Source: an uncultured Microbacterium sp. (lineage in GTDB: Bacteria; Actinomycetota; Actinomycetes; Actinomycetales; Microbacteriaceae). From it: DNA of 64,000 nt. The position numbers and the translations under genes were made by a program. Shown piece by piece: positions 19,962 to 28,991 of this stretch. The notes under the pieces are model-generated. The model saw nothing but the letters and a program-made list of their open reading frames with translations. It made no database searches and was not told where the DNA came from. Position 1 is the first letter of the stretch. Every line of letters begins with the position of its first letter. The DNA lies in NCBI RefSeq assembly GCF_900078385.1, contig NZ_FLQR01000013.1, positions 1 to 64,000 on the forward strand, read 5' to 3'.

Positions 19962-20747
19962 TCAGCGAGCGGTGCCGGCCGTCAGCGCGCGGGCGGTGGA
20001 TGCCAGCTGCTCGAGGCCGCCGTCGCGCAGGGCGCGGACCAGCGCGGTGCCGACGATCGCGCCGTCGGCGTATTCGAGCACCCCGGCGACCTGGTCGGGC
20101 GTGGAGATGCCGATGCCGACGCAGGCGTGCGCCGCGCCGTGCGCGCGGAGGCGGGCGACGAGGCCGCGGGCCGCGGCATCCAACTCGGCGCGCTCGCCGG
20201 TGATGCCCATCGTCGAGACGGTGTACACGAATCCGGTCGAGGCGCCGACGATCATCTCGAGGCGCTCGTCGGTCGAGGTCGGCGCGGCGAGGAAGACGCG
20301 GTCCAGGCCCGTGCGCTCCGACGCGGCGATCCACTCGGCGGCGGCGTCCGGCGTGATGTCGGGTGTGATGAGCCCGGCCCCGCCGGCGGCCTGCAGGTCG
20401 TCGGCGTAGCGGTCCACGCCGTACTGCAGCACGGGGTTCCAGTAGGTCATGACGAGCACGGGGACATCGACGCGCTCCGCGATCGCGCGGACCGCCGTGA
20501 ACGTGTCGCGGAGGCGGAAGCCGCCGGCCAGTGCCGCCTGCGTCGCCTCCTGGATGACGGTGCCGTCCATCACGGGGTCGGAGTAGGGCGGACCGAGCTC
20601 GAGGATGTCCGCGCCGTTCTCCGCGAGGGTCACGGCCGCGTCGATGCTCGTCTGCAGGTCGGGGAAGCCCAGCGGCAGGTACCCGATGAACGCGCCGCGA
20701 CCCTCGGCGTGGGCCGCGTCGATGGCGGCGGCGACGCGCGAGCTCAC
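19962..20747 (-). CDS. trpA: Tryptophan synthase alpha chain
   Basis: This 261-aa subunit cleaves indole-3-glycerol phosphate to indole and glyceraldehyde 3-phosphate within the alpha2-beta2 complex. The TIM-barrel hallmarks are present: G-Y-L-P-L-G-F-P-D, then [12 protein letters not shown] with the catalytic Glu and Asp equivalents. The start is a GTG overlapping the trpB stop in a GTGA arrangement, so it is translationally coupled. It is the last trp gene before a hairpin and lgt. Confidence 0.96.
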   Translation of the reverse strand: MSSRVAAAIDAAHAEGRGAFIGYLPLGFPDLQTSIDAAVTLAENGADILELGPPYSDPVMDGTVIQEATQAALAGGFRLRDTFTAVRAIAERVDVPVLVMTYWNPVLQYGVDRYADDLQAAGGAGLITPDITPDAAAEWIAASERTGLDRVFLAAPTSTDERLEMIVGASTGFVYTVSTMGITGERAELDAAARGLVARLRAHGAAHACVGIGISTPDQVAGVLEYADGAIVGTALVRALRDGGLEQLASTARALTAGTAR

Positions 20748-22003
20748 AGCTCCGTCCCCTCGCCCTTCGCCTCGTCCGTGTCCGGCGGCGTGTCGACGGG
20801 GTCCGCGCCGTCGTCGTACAGGCCGAACCACTTCGCGGCGGTGTCCATGTCCTTGTCGCCGCGGCCGGACAGGCTCACCGCGATGATCGCGTCGGGGCCG
20901 AGCTCCCGGCCGAGGCGCAGCGCCCCGGCGAGGGCGTGCGCCGACTCGATCGCCGGGATGATGCCCTCGGTCAGCGACAGGAGGCGCAGGGCGTCCATGG
21001 CCTCGGTGTCGGTGGCCGGGATGTACGTGGCGCGGCCGATGTCGGCGAGCCACGCGTGCTCCGGCCCCACGCCCGGGTAGTCCAGGCCCGCGGAGATGGA
21101 GTGCGACTCGACGGTCTGGCCGTCCTCGTCCTGCAGGACGTAGGTCTTGGCGCCGTGCAGCACACCGGGTCGGCCGCGCTCGATCGAGGCGGCGTGCCGC
21201 GGCGTGTCCACGCCGTCGCCGGCGGCCTCGACGCCGTAGAGCTTGACGCCCTCGTCGTCGAGGAAGGCGTCGAACATGCCGATGGCGTTGGAGCCGCCGC
21301 CGACGCACGCGACCACGAGGTCGGGCAGGCGTCCGGTCTCGTCGAGGAGCTGCTGGCGCGCCTCCTCGCTGATCACCTTCTGGAAGTCGCGGACCATCGC
21401 GGGGAACGGATGCGGACCTGCGGCGGTGCCGAAGATGTAGTTCGTCGTCTCCACGGATGCCACCCAGTCGCGGTACGCCTCGTTGATGGCGTCCTTGAGC
21501 GTCCGCGAGCCGGTCGTGACCGGGATGACCTCGGCGCCGAGCAGGCGCATGCGGGCGACGTTCAGCGCCTGCCGTTCGGTGTCGACCTCGCCCATGTAGA
21601 TCGTGCACTCGAAGCCGAACAGGGCGGCGGCGGTGGCCGTCGCGACGCCGTGCTGACCGGCGCCGGTCTCGGCGATGACGCGGGTCTTCCCGAGGCGCTG
21701 GGTGAGCAGCGCCTGCCCGAGCACGTTGTTGATCTTGTGCGACCCGGTGTGGTTGAGGTCCTCGCGCTTGAGGAAGATCCGCGCGCCGCCGGCGTGCGCC
21801 GCGAAGCGCGGCACCTCGGTGAGCGCGGACGGGCGGCCCGCGTAGCTGTGCAGGAGGCGGCGGAACTCGGCGTCGAACGCGGGGTCGGCCTTCGCCGATT
21901 CGTATTCGGCGGTGAGCTCGTCGATCGCGGCGATGAGCGACTCGGGCATGAAACGCCCGCCGAACTCGCCGAAGAAGGGTCCGGCGGCTTCTCGCAGACT
22001 CAT
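20744..22003 (-). CDS. trpB: Tryptophan synthase beta chain
   Basis: This 419-aa PLP enzyme condenses indole with serine to form tryptophan. The PLP-lysine signature is [10 protein letters not shown], and the glycine-rich phosphate loop is [10 protein letters not shown]. The C-terminal tail beyond the usual end (about 20 residues) is acidic. Its ATG overlaps the trpC stop (ATGA), and its own stop overlaps the trpA start, forming a tight trpC-trpB-trpA unit. Confidence 0.98.
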   Translation of the reverse strand: MSLREAAGPFFGEFGGRFMPESLIAAIDELTAEYESAKADPAFDAEFRRLLHSYAGRPSALTEVPRFAAHAGGARIFLKREDLNHTGSHKINNVLGQALLTQRLGKTRVIAETGAGQHGVATATAAALFGFECTIYMGEVDTERQALNVARMRLLGAEVIPVTTGSRTLKDAINEAYRDWVASVETTNYIFGTAAGPHPFPAMVRDFQKVISEEARQQLLDETGRLPDLVVACVGGGSNAIGMFDAFLDDEGVKLYGVEAAGDGVDTPRHAASIERGRPGVLHGAKTYVLQDEDGQTVESHSISAGLDYPGVGPEHAWLADIGRATYIPATDTEAMDALRLLSLTEGIIPAIESAHALAGALRLGRELGPDAIIAVSLSGRGDKDMDTAAKWFGLYDDGADPVDTPPDTDEAKGEGTEL

Positions 22004-22776
22004 GATCCAGCCTCCAGGAACGCATGCAGGGTCGTGACGGGGTCGTTCGTGACGAGCGCCTCGCCGATGAGGACGACGTCCGCGCCGGAGGCGCGGTAGT
22101 GGGCGACGTCGGCGGGGGTCAGCACCGCCGATTCGGCGATCCGGACGGCGCCGGCCGGGATGTGCTCGGCGAGGCGGCCGAACAGGTCGCGGTCCAGCTC
22201 GAACGTGGAGAGGTTCCGGGCGTTGACGCCGACGAGCTGGGCTCCGATGTCGGCGGCGCGCTGCACCTCTTCGAGGGAGTGCGTCTCGACGAGCGGCGTC
22301 ATGCCCAGCTCGCGGACGAGGCCGTGCAGCTCGGCGAGGAGCGGCTGTTCGAGGGCCGCGACGATGAGCAGCACGAGGTCGGCACCCGCCGCGCGGGCTT
22401 CGAGCACCTGGTACGGCGTCGCGATGAAGTCCTTCCGGAGGACGGGCAGCGACACGGCCGCCTTGACGGCTTCCAGGTCGGCGAGCGACCCCTTGAAGCG
22501 GCGTCCCTCGGTCAGGACGGAGATCGTGGACGCGCCGCCCTGCTCGTAGCGGGATGCCTGGAGCGCGGGATCGGGGATCGCGGCGAGGTCGCCGCGCGAG
22601 GGACTCGCGCGCTTGACCTCCGCGATGATCTTGACGCGGTCGGCGGGCGCGAGGGCCGCGAGGGCGTCGCGCGCGGACGGCTGGGCGAGGGCGATCTTCT
22701 CGACGACGTCGAGCGGCCGGGTGAGCCTGCGCTCTTCGGCATCCTGCACCGCGCCGGCCGTCAGGTCGGCGAGCAC
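22000..22776 (-). CDS. trpC: Indole-3-glycerol phosphate synthase
   Basis: This 258-aa TIM-barrel enzyme closes the ring of carboxyphenylamino-deoxyribulose phosphate. The core [12 protein letters not shown] with catalytic Lys and Ser is clear, as are L-R-K-D-F and L-V-G-V-N-A-R-N-L. The frame extends 13 codons upstream to 22815, but the GTG at 22776 is chosen. The family begins L-A-D-L-T-A-G-A, and this start falls one base after the stop of the upstream HGxxPAAW gene, as in coupled genes. Confidence 0.96.
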   Translation of the reverse strand: MLADLTAGAVQDAEERRLTRPLDVVEKIALAQPSARDALAALAPADRVKIIAEVKRASPSRGDLAAIPDPALQASRYEQGGASTISVLTEGRRFKGSLADLEAVKAAVSLPVLRKDFIATPYQVLEARAAGADLVLLIVAALEQPLLAELHGLVRELGMTPLVETHSLEEVQRAADIGAQLVGVNARNLSTFELDRDLFGRLAEHIPAGAVRIAESAVLTPADVAHYRASGADVVLIGEALVTNDPVTTLHAFLEAGS

Positions 22777-22777
22777 G

Positions 22778-23008
22778 TCAGTGCTCTTTCGCGACGTACT
22801 TGTCTCCGCCGACACCGTAGCCGGCCTTGGCCAGGCCCCAGCCGACCAGGAGACCGACGATCAGAAGACCGAACGATGCCCACACGAGCACCGGCATGTC
22901 GAGGAAGAAGAAGAGCGTGCCGGCCGTGACCGCGACGAGCATGATCACGACGGCCGCCCAGGCAGCCGGGGAGTGTCCGTGGCCGGGGTCGCCGATGTTG
23001 TTGCTCAT
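22778..23008 (-). CDS. HGxxPAAW-family small membrane protein
   Basis: This 76-aa protein has the family-defining H-G-H-S-P-A-A-W stretch near residue 10 and two hydrophobic helices, about residues 17-36 and 39-60. Members are typically found in actinobacterial trp clusters just ahead of trpC, as here, with one base between its stop and the trpC GTG. The function is not established; a link to tryptophan biosynthesis rests on context only. The ATG is preceded by AAGGAGAAC. Confidence 0.88.
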   Translation of the reverse strand: MSNNIGDPGHGHSPAAWAAVVIMLVAVTAGTLFFFLDMPVLVWASFGLLIVGLLVGWGLAKAGYGVGGDKYVAKEH

Positions 23009-23080
23009 TGTTCTCCTTCGCGTGCGTGGCGGGCGTGCCCGCTCGGCAAGTCTAGCGGGGCGGTGCGGGGCGTCCGGGCA

Positions 23081-23680
23081 TCACCGTGTCGGGTCATCGC
23101 CGCGACTGAGGTCGTCCCAGGAATCGATCGCGTCGTGCGGGCGGGACGAGCCGGGACGGTCGGCGGCCGGTGCGGCGGCGGTGCGGAAGCGCCGTCCGGA
23201 ACCGCCCCAGGAGCGGGCCGTCATGAGCGTCAGAACCCCGCCCGCGACGATGAGCAGCGCTGTCGCCACCGCGATGTACGGCCAGGGGGTGGTGGTGAGG
23301 GATGCCACGAGGGCGCGCACCGTGTCGGTCCCGGTGAGCCCGGTGGCTTCGGCGATCGTCGAGGTGACCGCGTCGACGGGATGCTCGGCCACGATCCGCC
23401 AGGCGCCGGCGAGGAGTCCCACGCCGATCGCGACGGCGAGGACCCCGAAGACGTAGCGGGTCACCCGGCCGGCGATCGTGAGTGCCAGCCCCAGGGCCAA
23501 AGCGGCGAGGCTCAGCGGCGCGAGCAGAGGCAGGGCGGCGGCGCCGGGGACGTGCAGCGTCTCGCTCGCGCCGCCGCGGAGCGTGACGTCCAGCCACGTC
23601 TGGGTCGACGAGATGAGGGCCAGCGCCCCGCCGAGGATGACCGCGAGGACGCTCCACAGCCGCGCACGCCGTGCGGTCAC
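23081..23680 (-). CDS. Trp biosynthesis-associated membrane protein
   Basis: This 199-aa protein has about four transmembrane segments and the typical lead of the TIGR02234/Trp_oprn_chp family: a short basic N-terminus, a helix, then S-S-T-Q-T-W followed by an extracytoplasmic segment. Function is unknown; the family is named for its location in trp operons. It begins with a GTG that overlaps the hisI stop (GTGA). In many relatives trpE stands between hisI and this gene, but here there is no room for it. Confidence 0.87.
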   Translation of the reverse strand: MTARRARLWSVLAVILGGALALISSTQTWLDVTLRGGASETLHVPGAAALPLLAPLSLAALALGLALTIAGRVTRYVFGVLAVAIGVGLLAGAWRIVAEHPVDAVTSTIAEATGLTGTDTVRALVASLTTTPWPYIAVATALLIVAGGVLTLMTARSWGGSGRRFRTAAAPAADRPGSSRPHDAIDSWDDLSRGDDPTR

Positions 23681-24033
23681 CGCTCCCCCACGGCCGGGGT
23701 GAGGTCGTCGGCGTCGAAGCAGGTGCGGTCGCCGGTGTGGCACGCGGCGCCGACCTGGTCGACCGTGATGAGCAGGGCATCGCCGTCGCAGTCCAGGCGC
23801 GCGCCCTTCACGAACTGCGCGTGACCGGACGTGTCGCCCTTGCGCCAGTACTCCTGACGGGAGCGGGACCAGAAGGTCACCCGCCCCGAGGTGAGCGTGC
23901 GGCGCAGCGCCTCGGCATCCATCCACCCGAGCATGAGCACCTCGCCGGTGTCGTACTGCTGGATGATGGCGGGCGTCAGGCCCTGCGCGTCGAACGCGAC
24001 GCGGGCGATCCGCGCCTCGATGTCGTCGGTCAT
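23677..24033 (-). CDS. hisI: Phosphoribosyl-AMP cyclohydrolase
   Basis: This 118-aa enzyme of the third histidine step opens the adenine ring of PR-AMP. The conserved W-S-R-S-R, W-x-K-G-x-T-S-G and metal-binding D-C-D-G-D region are readable, followed by C-H-T-G-D-R-T-C with the zinc cysteines. The frame is open far upstream, but the ATG at 24033 overlaps the hisF stop (ATGA) and matches the family start. It lacks the fused HisE domain, which is a separate gene at 25681. Confidence 0.96.
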   Translation of the reverse strand: MTDDIEARIARVAFDAQGLTPAIIQQYDTGEVLMLGWMDAEALRRTLTSGRVTFWSRSRQEYWRKGDTSGHAQFVKGARLDCDGDALLITVDQVGAACHTGDRTCFDADDLTPAVGER

Positions 24034-24794
24034 CGGCGCACCTCGATCCCGTCGGCGGCCAACGCGTCCTTGACGTCGCCGATCGTCAGCTGCCCGGAGT
24101 GGAACACCGACGCCGCGAGGACGGCATCCGCGCCCGCGTGCACGGCGGGGGCGAAGTGCGCGGCACTGCCTGCTCCCCCCGACGCGATGACGGGGACGCT
24201 GGAGACCTCGCGCATGAGCCGGACGAGCTCGAGGTCGAACCCGTCCTTCGTGCCGTCGGCGTCGATCGAGTTGACGAGCAGCTCCCCCGCGCCGCGGTCG
24301 ATGGCCTCGCGCGCCCAGGCGACGGCGTCGAGGGTCGTGAGGGTACGGCCGCCGTGGGTCGTCACGACGAACCCCGAGGTCGTGCCGGGGGCGCGCTTGA
24401 CATCGAGGGAGAGCACGAGCACCTGCGCCCCGAAACGGTCGGCGATCTCGTCGATGAGGTCGGGACGGGCGATCGCGGCGGAGTTCACGCCCACCTTGTC
24501 GGCCCCGACGCCGAGCAGCCGCGCGACGTCGTCGGTGGTCCGCACGCCCCCGCCGACGGTGAGCGGGATGAAGACCTCTTCGGCGGTCCGCCGCACGACG
24601 TCGTAGGTCGTGGAGCGGTCGTCGACCGTCGCGGTGACGTCGAGGAAGGTGAGCTCGTCGGCGCCCTGCTCGTAATACCGGCGGGCGAGCTCGACGGGGT
24701 CGCCCATCTCGCGGAGGTTCTCGAAGTTCACGCCCTTGACGACGCGCCCGTCGGCGACGTCGAGGCACGGGATGACGCGGCAGGCCGGAGACAT
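24030..24794 (-). CDS. hisF: Imidazole glycerol phosphate synthase cyclase subunit
   Basis: This 254-aa TIM-barrel subunit uses ammonia from HisH to convert PRFAR into imidazole glycerol phosphate and AICAR. The first catalytic Asp is in [13 protein letters not shown], and the second is in N-S-I-D-A-D-G-T. HisH and HisA are not in this window. The gene starts one base after the hisG stop and overlaps hisI by four bases, so hisG-hisF-hisI are one unit. Confidence 0.98.
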   Translation of the reverse strand: MSPACRVIPCLDVADGRVVKGVNFENLREMGDPVELARRYYEQGADELTFLDVTATVDDRSTTYDVVRRTAEEVFIPLTVGGGVRTTDDVARLLGVGADKVGVNSAAIARPDLIDEIADRFGAQVLVLSLDVKRAPGTTSGFVVTTHGGRTLTTLDAVAWAREAIDRGAGELLVNSIDADGTKDGFDLELVRLMREVSSVPVIASGGAGSAAHFAPAVHAGADAVLAASVFHSGQLTIGDVKDALAADGIEVRR

Positions 24795-24795
24795 G

Positions 24796-25638
24796 TCAGA
24801 GCCGGGCGTTGTGGATCGGGGTGACGAGGATCGCCCGCGCGCCGATCGCGTACAGCGCGTCCATCACCTGGTTGACGCTCGTGCGCGGGCTCATGACCCG
24901 CACCGCGACCCACGCGGGGTCGCGCAGCGGCGAGATCGTGGGCGACTCGATGCCCGGCGCGATGGCCACGGCATCGTCGACGAGGTCCGCCGGCAGGTCG
25001 TAGTCGATCAGGACGTACTGGCGGGCGACCATCACGCCGCGCAGGCGCCGCAGCAGCGTGTCGGTGCCCTCCGCCTCCGTCGGTGCGCCGATGAGCACGG
25101 CCTCGGATTCCAGCAGCACGGGTCCGAAGATCTCCAGGCCCGCCTGCTTGAGCGTCGTGCCCGTCGAGACGACGTCGGCGACGGCGTCGGCGACCCCCAG
25201 CTGCACGGCGGATTCGACCGCGCCGTCCAGCGGAACGAGGTCGACGGCCACGCCGTGCTCGTCGAGGTAGGCGTCCACGAGCCCCGGGTACGCCGTCGCG
25301 ACGCGCACGCCGTCGAGGTCGCGGAGGTCGGTGAAGGCGCCGGGAGGGCCCGCGAAGCGGAAGGTCGAGGCGCCGAAGCCGAGCTTCTCGATCTCCCGCG
25401 CACCCGGCATCCGGGCATCCAGGAGCAGGTCGCGGCCGGTGATGCCGACGTCCAGGGCGCCGGAGCCGACGTAGGTCGCGATGTCCTTGGGGCGTAGGTA
25501 GAAGAACTCGACCTCGTTGACCGGGTCGATGACGTGCAGGTCCTTCGGGTCGCGGCGGCCGATGTAGCCCGCCTCTCCGAGCATCTCGGCGGCGGTCTCG
25601 GCGAGCGAGCCCTTGTTCGGCACAGCGATACGCAGCAT
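24796..25638 (-). CDS. hisG: ATP phosphoribosyltransferase (long form)
   Basis: This 280-aa enzyme catalyses the first committed step of histidine synthesis, joining PRPP to ATP. It is the long form: two periplasmic-binding-like lobes plus a C-terminal domain that gives feedback inhibition by histidine, so no HisZ is needed. The opening [11 protein letters not shown] and the PRPP-binding D-V-V-S-T-G-T-T-L loop are clear. hisE lies 43 bp upstream. Confidence 0.97.
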   Translation of the reverse strand: MLRIAVPNKGSLAETAAEMLGEAGYIGRRDPKDLHVIDPVNEVEFFYLRPKDIATYVGSGALDVGITGRDLLLDARMPGAREIEKLGFGASTFRFAGPPGAFTDLRDLDGVRVATAYPGLVDAYLDEHGVAVDLVPLDGAVESAVQLGVADAVADVVSTGTTLKQAGLEIFGPVLLESEAVLIGAPTEAEGTDTLLRRLRGVMVARQYVLIDYDLPADLVDDAVAIAPGIESPTISPLRDPAWVAVRVMSPRTSVNQVMDALYAIGARAILVTPIHNARL

Positions 25639-25680
25639 GTTGCGGGGGCTTTCGGTTCGGGGTGTACTCGGCGGCGTCGC

Positions 25681-25944
25681 TCAGAGATGTCGGTAGACGT
25701 CCTGCAGGCTGAGGCCCTTCGCGAGCATCATCACCTGGAGGTGGTAGAGCAGCTGCGAGATCTCCTCGGCCGCCTCGTCCGGAGACTGGAACTCCGCCGC
25801 CATCCACACCTCGGCGGCCTCTTCGACGATCTTCTTGCCGATCGCGTGCACGCCGCGGTCGAGCTGGGCGACCGTGCCCGATCCTTCGGGGCGTGCCGCC
25901 GCGGTCGCGGTCAGCTCCGCGAACAGATCGTCGAACGTCTTCAC
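25681..25944 (-). CDS. hisE: Phosphoribosyl-ATP pyrophosphatase
   Basis: This 87-aa MazG-like all-alpha enzyme removes pyrophosphate from PR-ATP, the second histidine step. The E-E-A-A-E-V motif with acidic metal ligands is visible near residues 43-48, with a downstream E-x-x-Q-L-L-Y-H. Length and start (GTG) are usual for stand-alone actinobacterial HisE. It leads the his-trp block and lies 49 bp after rpe. Confidence 0.95.
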   Translation of the reverse strand: MKTFDDLFAELTATAAARPEGSGTVAQLDRGVHAIGKKIVEEAAEVWMAAEFQSPDEAAEEISQLLYHLQVMMLAKGLSLQDVYRHL

Positions 25945-25993
25945 CCTGACAGGCTACCGGCCCGCGGGACGCCCCGGTGGCCGCGTGACGGCG

Positions 25994-26674
25994 TCAGTGG
26001 CGGTGATGCGCGGATGCCTCGGCGCGCAGCGCCGCGATCGCCTGGCCGGGATCGGCCGCGCCGAACACCGCCGATCCGGCGACGAAGGTGTCGGCGCCGG
26101 CCTCGGCGGCCTGCGCGATCGTCGACGCGCTGATGCCTCCGTCGACCTGCAGCCACACCTGCGACCCCCGCGCCCGCGCTTCGTCGGCGAGGCGGGCGAG
26201 CTTGGGCATCTGATCGGGCATGAAGCTCTGCCCGCCGAAGCCCGGCTCGACGGTCATCACGAGGATCTGGTCGAACTCGTCGAGCACGTCGTAGAGCGCC
26301 TCGACGGGCGTTGCGGGCTTGACGGCGACGCCCGCGCGGGCACCGATCTCCCGCAGACGCCGGGCGAGCCGGACGGGATCGGTGGCGGCCTCCAGATGGA
26401 AGGTGACCGATGCCGCGCCGAGCTCGGCGTAGCCGGGAGCCCACCGGTCGGGATCGGCGATCATCAGATGCACGTCGAGGGGCACGGGGCTCGTGGCCTG
26501 GATCCGCTCGACCATCTGCGGCCCGAACGTGAGATTCGGGACGAAATGGTTGTCCATGACGTCGACGTGCACGAAGTCCGCCGCCGCGATGCGCGCGAGG
26601 TCGGACTGCATGTTCACGAAGTCGGCGGCGAGGATGCTCGGGTTGATGCGGATGGCGGCGTCGTCGGAGGGCAC
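25994..26674 (-). CDS. rpe: Ribulose-phosphate 3-epimerase
   Basis: This 226-aa TIM-barrel enzyme of the pentose phosphate pathway interconverts ribulose 5-phosphate and xylulose 5-phosphate. It carries I-N-P-S-I-L-A-A-D-F at the N-terminus, the metal-site pattern H-V-D-V-M-D-N-H-F-V-P-N, V-E-P-G-F-G-G-Q and L-Q-V-D-G-G-I. GTG start. It sits between rsmB (24 bp upstream) and hisE, and can provide pentose phosphate for the PRPP-dependent pathways around it. Confidence 0.97.
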   Translation of the reverse strand: MPSDDAAIRINPSILAADFVNMQSDLARIAAADFVHVDVMDNHFVPNLTFGPQMVERIQATSPVPLDVHLMIADPDRWAPGYAELGAASVTFHLEAATDPVRLARRLREIGARAGVAVKPATPVEALYDVLDEFDQILVMTVEPGFGGQSFMPDQMPKLARLADEARARGSQVWLQVDGGISASTIAQAAEAGADTFVAGSAVFGAADPGQAIAALRAEASAHHRH

Positions 26675-26698
26675 GGCCCCATTATCGCGGGGCCGGCC

Positions 26699-28054
26699 TC
26701 AGCGGCGGCGCAGGAGCGTGATCGACATGGCATCCGTGCCGTGGCGGTGCGGCCACAGCTGGGCACGGCCCGACCCGTCGGCCTGCTCGGGTAGGTCGAT
26801 CTCCCGTGGGGAGATGGATGCCAGAACGGCCCGCGCGTCGAGCTCCTCCAGCGCGTCGCCGCGCGAACGCCGGACATCGGCGACGACCGCGGCGGTCTCC
26901 GCCAGGTGCGGGGAGCACGTGACGTAGGCGACGATGCCCCCCGGGGCCAGGGCGTCGACGGCCGCCGTGAGGAGCTCCCGCTGCAGCTCGACGAGCGGGG
27001 CGACGTCGGCGGGGCTCTTCCGCCAGCGTGCCTCCGGACGCCGCCGCAGCGCGCCGAGGCCCGTGCACGGCGCGTCCACGAGGATGCGGTCGTACCGGCC
27101 GCGGCCGGCCCGATCCCGGCCGTCCTCCTCCGAGATCGGTACGTCCAGAGGGACGCCGGACACCGAGTCGCGGACGAGGCGCGCCCGGATGGGCGAGAGC
27201 TCGTTGGCCTCCAGGGCCGCGCCCCCCGCGAGCGCCTCGGCGGCGAGGACCGCCGTCTTCCCACCCGGCGCGGCGCACAGGTCGAGCCAGCGCTCGCCGC
27301 CGCGGATCGGCACGGCGCGGGTCAGGGCGAGCGCCGCGAGCTGCGACCCCTCGTCCTGCACGCGCACTCGTCCGGCCGCCTGCCGTACGAGCCGCTCGGG
27401 GTCTCCCCCGGCCAGGCGGAAGCCGATCGGCGAGTAGGGCGTCGCCTCAGCGCCGGCCGGCGTGTCGACGAGCCCCGGGAGCGCCGTCATCGTGACACCC
27501 GGGGCGGCGTTGTCGGCGGCCAGGAGGTCCTCGAGCTCGTCGGCCCTGTCCTCGGCGGTCAGCGCGCGGCGGAAGGCCCGGATCACCCAGACCGGGTGCG
27601 CGTAGCGCAGTCCCAGGCGCTCGTCGTCCGAGCGCGCCGCCGCCTCGATGCGGTCCAGCCACTCCTCGAGCGCCCGCTCCGAGATCCGGCGCAGCACGGC
27701 GTTGGCGAAACCGGTCGCCTTGGTGCCCGCGGTGTCCCGCACGAGGTCGACCGTCTCGTTGACGGCGGCGTGCGTCGCGACCCGCATCGACAGCAGCTGG
27801 TGCGCGCCGAGGCGGAGCGCGTCGAGCACGTCGGGGTCGATGGCATCCGGTCCACGGCCCGCGGCATCCGCGATGATCGCGTCGTACGTCCCCTGCAGGC
27901 GCAGCGTTCCGTAGGTGAGCTCGGTCGCGAGCCCCGCGTCCGCGGTGTCGAGACCGGCGAGCGTGATCTCCCGCGGGAGCAGCAGGTTGGCGTACGCCTC
28001 GGACTCGTGGACGGCGCGGAGCGTCTCGTACGCGACCCGGCGGGCGAGGTTCAC
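26699..28054 (-). CDS. rsmB: 16S rRNA (cytosine-C5)-methyltransferase RsmB
   Basis: This 451-aa protein has an N-terminal NusB-like RNA-binding domain (about residues 1-140) followed by a SAM-dependent RNA m5C methyltransferase domain. Motif I (D-L-C-A-A-P-G-G-K-T), the D-A-P-C-T-G-L-G motif with one catalytic Cys and the later T-C-S-P-H with the second Cys are readable. It methylates C967 (E. coli numbering) of 16S rRNA. The GTG start overlaps the fmt stop (GTGA). Confidence 0.95.
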   Translation of the reverse strand: MNLARRVAYETLRAVHESEAYANLLLPREITLAGLDTADAGLATELTYGTLRLQGTYDAIIADAAGRGPDAIDPDVLDALRLGAHQLLSMRVATHAAVNETVDLVRDTAGTKATGFANAVLRRISERALEEWLDRIEAAARSDDERLGLRYAHPVWVIRAFRRALTAEDRADELEDLLAADNAAPGVTMTALPGLVDTPAGAEATPYSPIGFRLAGGDPERLVRQAAGRVRVQDEGSQLAALALTRAVPIRGGERWLDLCAAPGGKTAVLAAEALAGGAALEANELSPIRARLVRDSVSGVPLDVPISEEDGRDRAGRGRYDRILVDAPCTGLGALRRRPEARWRKSPADVAPLVELQRELLTAAVDALAPGGIVAYVTCSPHLAETAAVVADVRRSRGDALEELDARAVLASISPREIDLPEQADGSGRAQLWPHRHGTDAMSITLLRRR

Positions 28055-28983
28055 GAGCTCACCGCCGTCTCATCGACGCGCGGGTTGTCCGACCGGAGGC
28101 CCCGCCACCAGTCCGCGGCCGCCATCGGCCCCTTGCCGGCCGGCTGGACGGTGCGAAGCGCCACGGTGCCGTCGTGCGCGCCGACGAGGACGGCGCCGTC
28201 GACGAGTGCGAGGCGGCCGGCGGCCAGGTCGGTCTCGGGGCCGCGGACGGCCGAGAGGACCTTGAGGCGCTGACCGCCGACGGACGTGTGCGCGCCCGGC
28301 TCGGGGGTCGTGCCGCGGAACCGGGCGATCACGGCGTCGGCGGATGCCGTGAAGTCCAGGGCGCCGTCGGCGATCGTGAGCTTCGGGGCGAGGGTCGGCT
28401 CACCGGTCTGCGGGACGGCGCGCGCCGTGCCCGCCGCGATCGCGTCGACGACGTCGACCAGCAGGGCGGCGCCCCGCTCGGCGAGGTCCGCGAGCACGTC
28501 GCCCGCTGTCGCCTCGGCGGGCACCTCGTAGCTCACGTCGCCGAACACGTCGCCGGCGTCGAGCGCCGGGACGAGCTGGAAGACGCTCGCGCCCGTGACG
28601 GTCTCGCCCGCCATGAGCGAGCGCTGCACCGGCGCGGCGCCGCGCCACGCCGGCAGGAGGGAGAAGTGCAGGTTGATCCAGCCGTGCCGGGGCAGCGAGA
28701 GGAGCGGCTCGCGGACCAGTCCGCCGTACGCGACGATGACGCCCAGGTCGGGTCGGAGGGCCTCGATCGCGGCCGTCGCGGTGGCGTCCAGCCTGTCGGC
28801 CTTCACGACGGGGACACCGAGGCCGTCGCCCGCCGTCGCGACCGGCGACGGCGTGAGGACGCGCTTGCGCCCGAGCGGCGCGTCGCCGCGCGTGACGACC
28901 CCGACGAGCTCGTGCGCGGACGCCGCGACGGCCTGCAGCGAGGGGACGGCCGGGTGTGGCGTCCCGGCGAAGACGATGCGCAT
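28051..28983 (-). CDS. fmt: Methionyl-tRNA formyltransferase
   Basis: This 310-aa enzyme formylates initiator Met-tRNA using 10-formyl-tetrahydrofolate. The start M-R-I-V-F-A-G-T-P and the substrate motif H-F-S-L-L-P-A-W-R-G-A-A-P-V-Q are diagnostic; the C-terminal tRNA-binding domain is present. A GTG at 28995 overlapping the priA stop could also start translation, but the ATG at 28983 has GAGGAG six bases upstream and matches the family start. It is coupled to priA upstream and rsmB downstream. Confidence 0.96.
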   Translation of the reverse strand: MRIVFAGTPHPAVPSLQAVAASAHELVGVVTRGDAPLGRKRVLTPSPVATAGDGLGVPVVKADRLDATATAAIEALRPDLGVIVAYGGLVREPLLSLPRHGWINLHFSLLPAWRGAAPVQRSLMAGETVTGASVFQLVPALDAGDVFGDVSYEVPAEATAGDVLADLAERGAALLVDVVDAIAAGTARAVPQTGEPTLAPKLTIADGALDFTASADAVIARFRGTTPEPGAHTSVGGQRLKVLSAVRGPETDLAAGRLALVDGAVLVGAHDGTVALRTVQPAGKGPMAAADWWRGLRSDNPRVDETAVSS

Positions 28984-28991
28984 GGGACTCC

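Noticed and set aside
13703..20203. A 2166-codon open frame on the plus strand opposite gltB, gltD and lgt
   Set aside because: It is antisense to well-supported genes, has a composition typical of high-GC shadow frames (Arg, Ala, Asp, His rich) and no recognisable domain.
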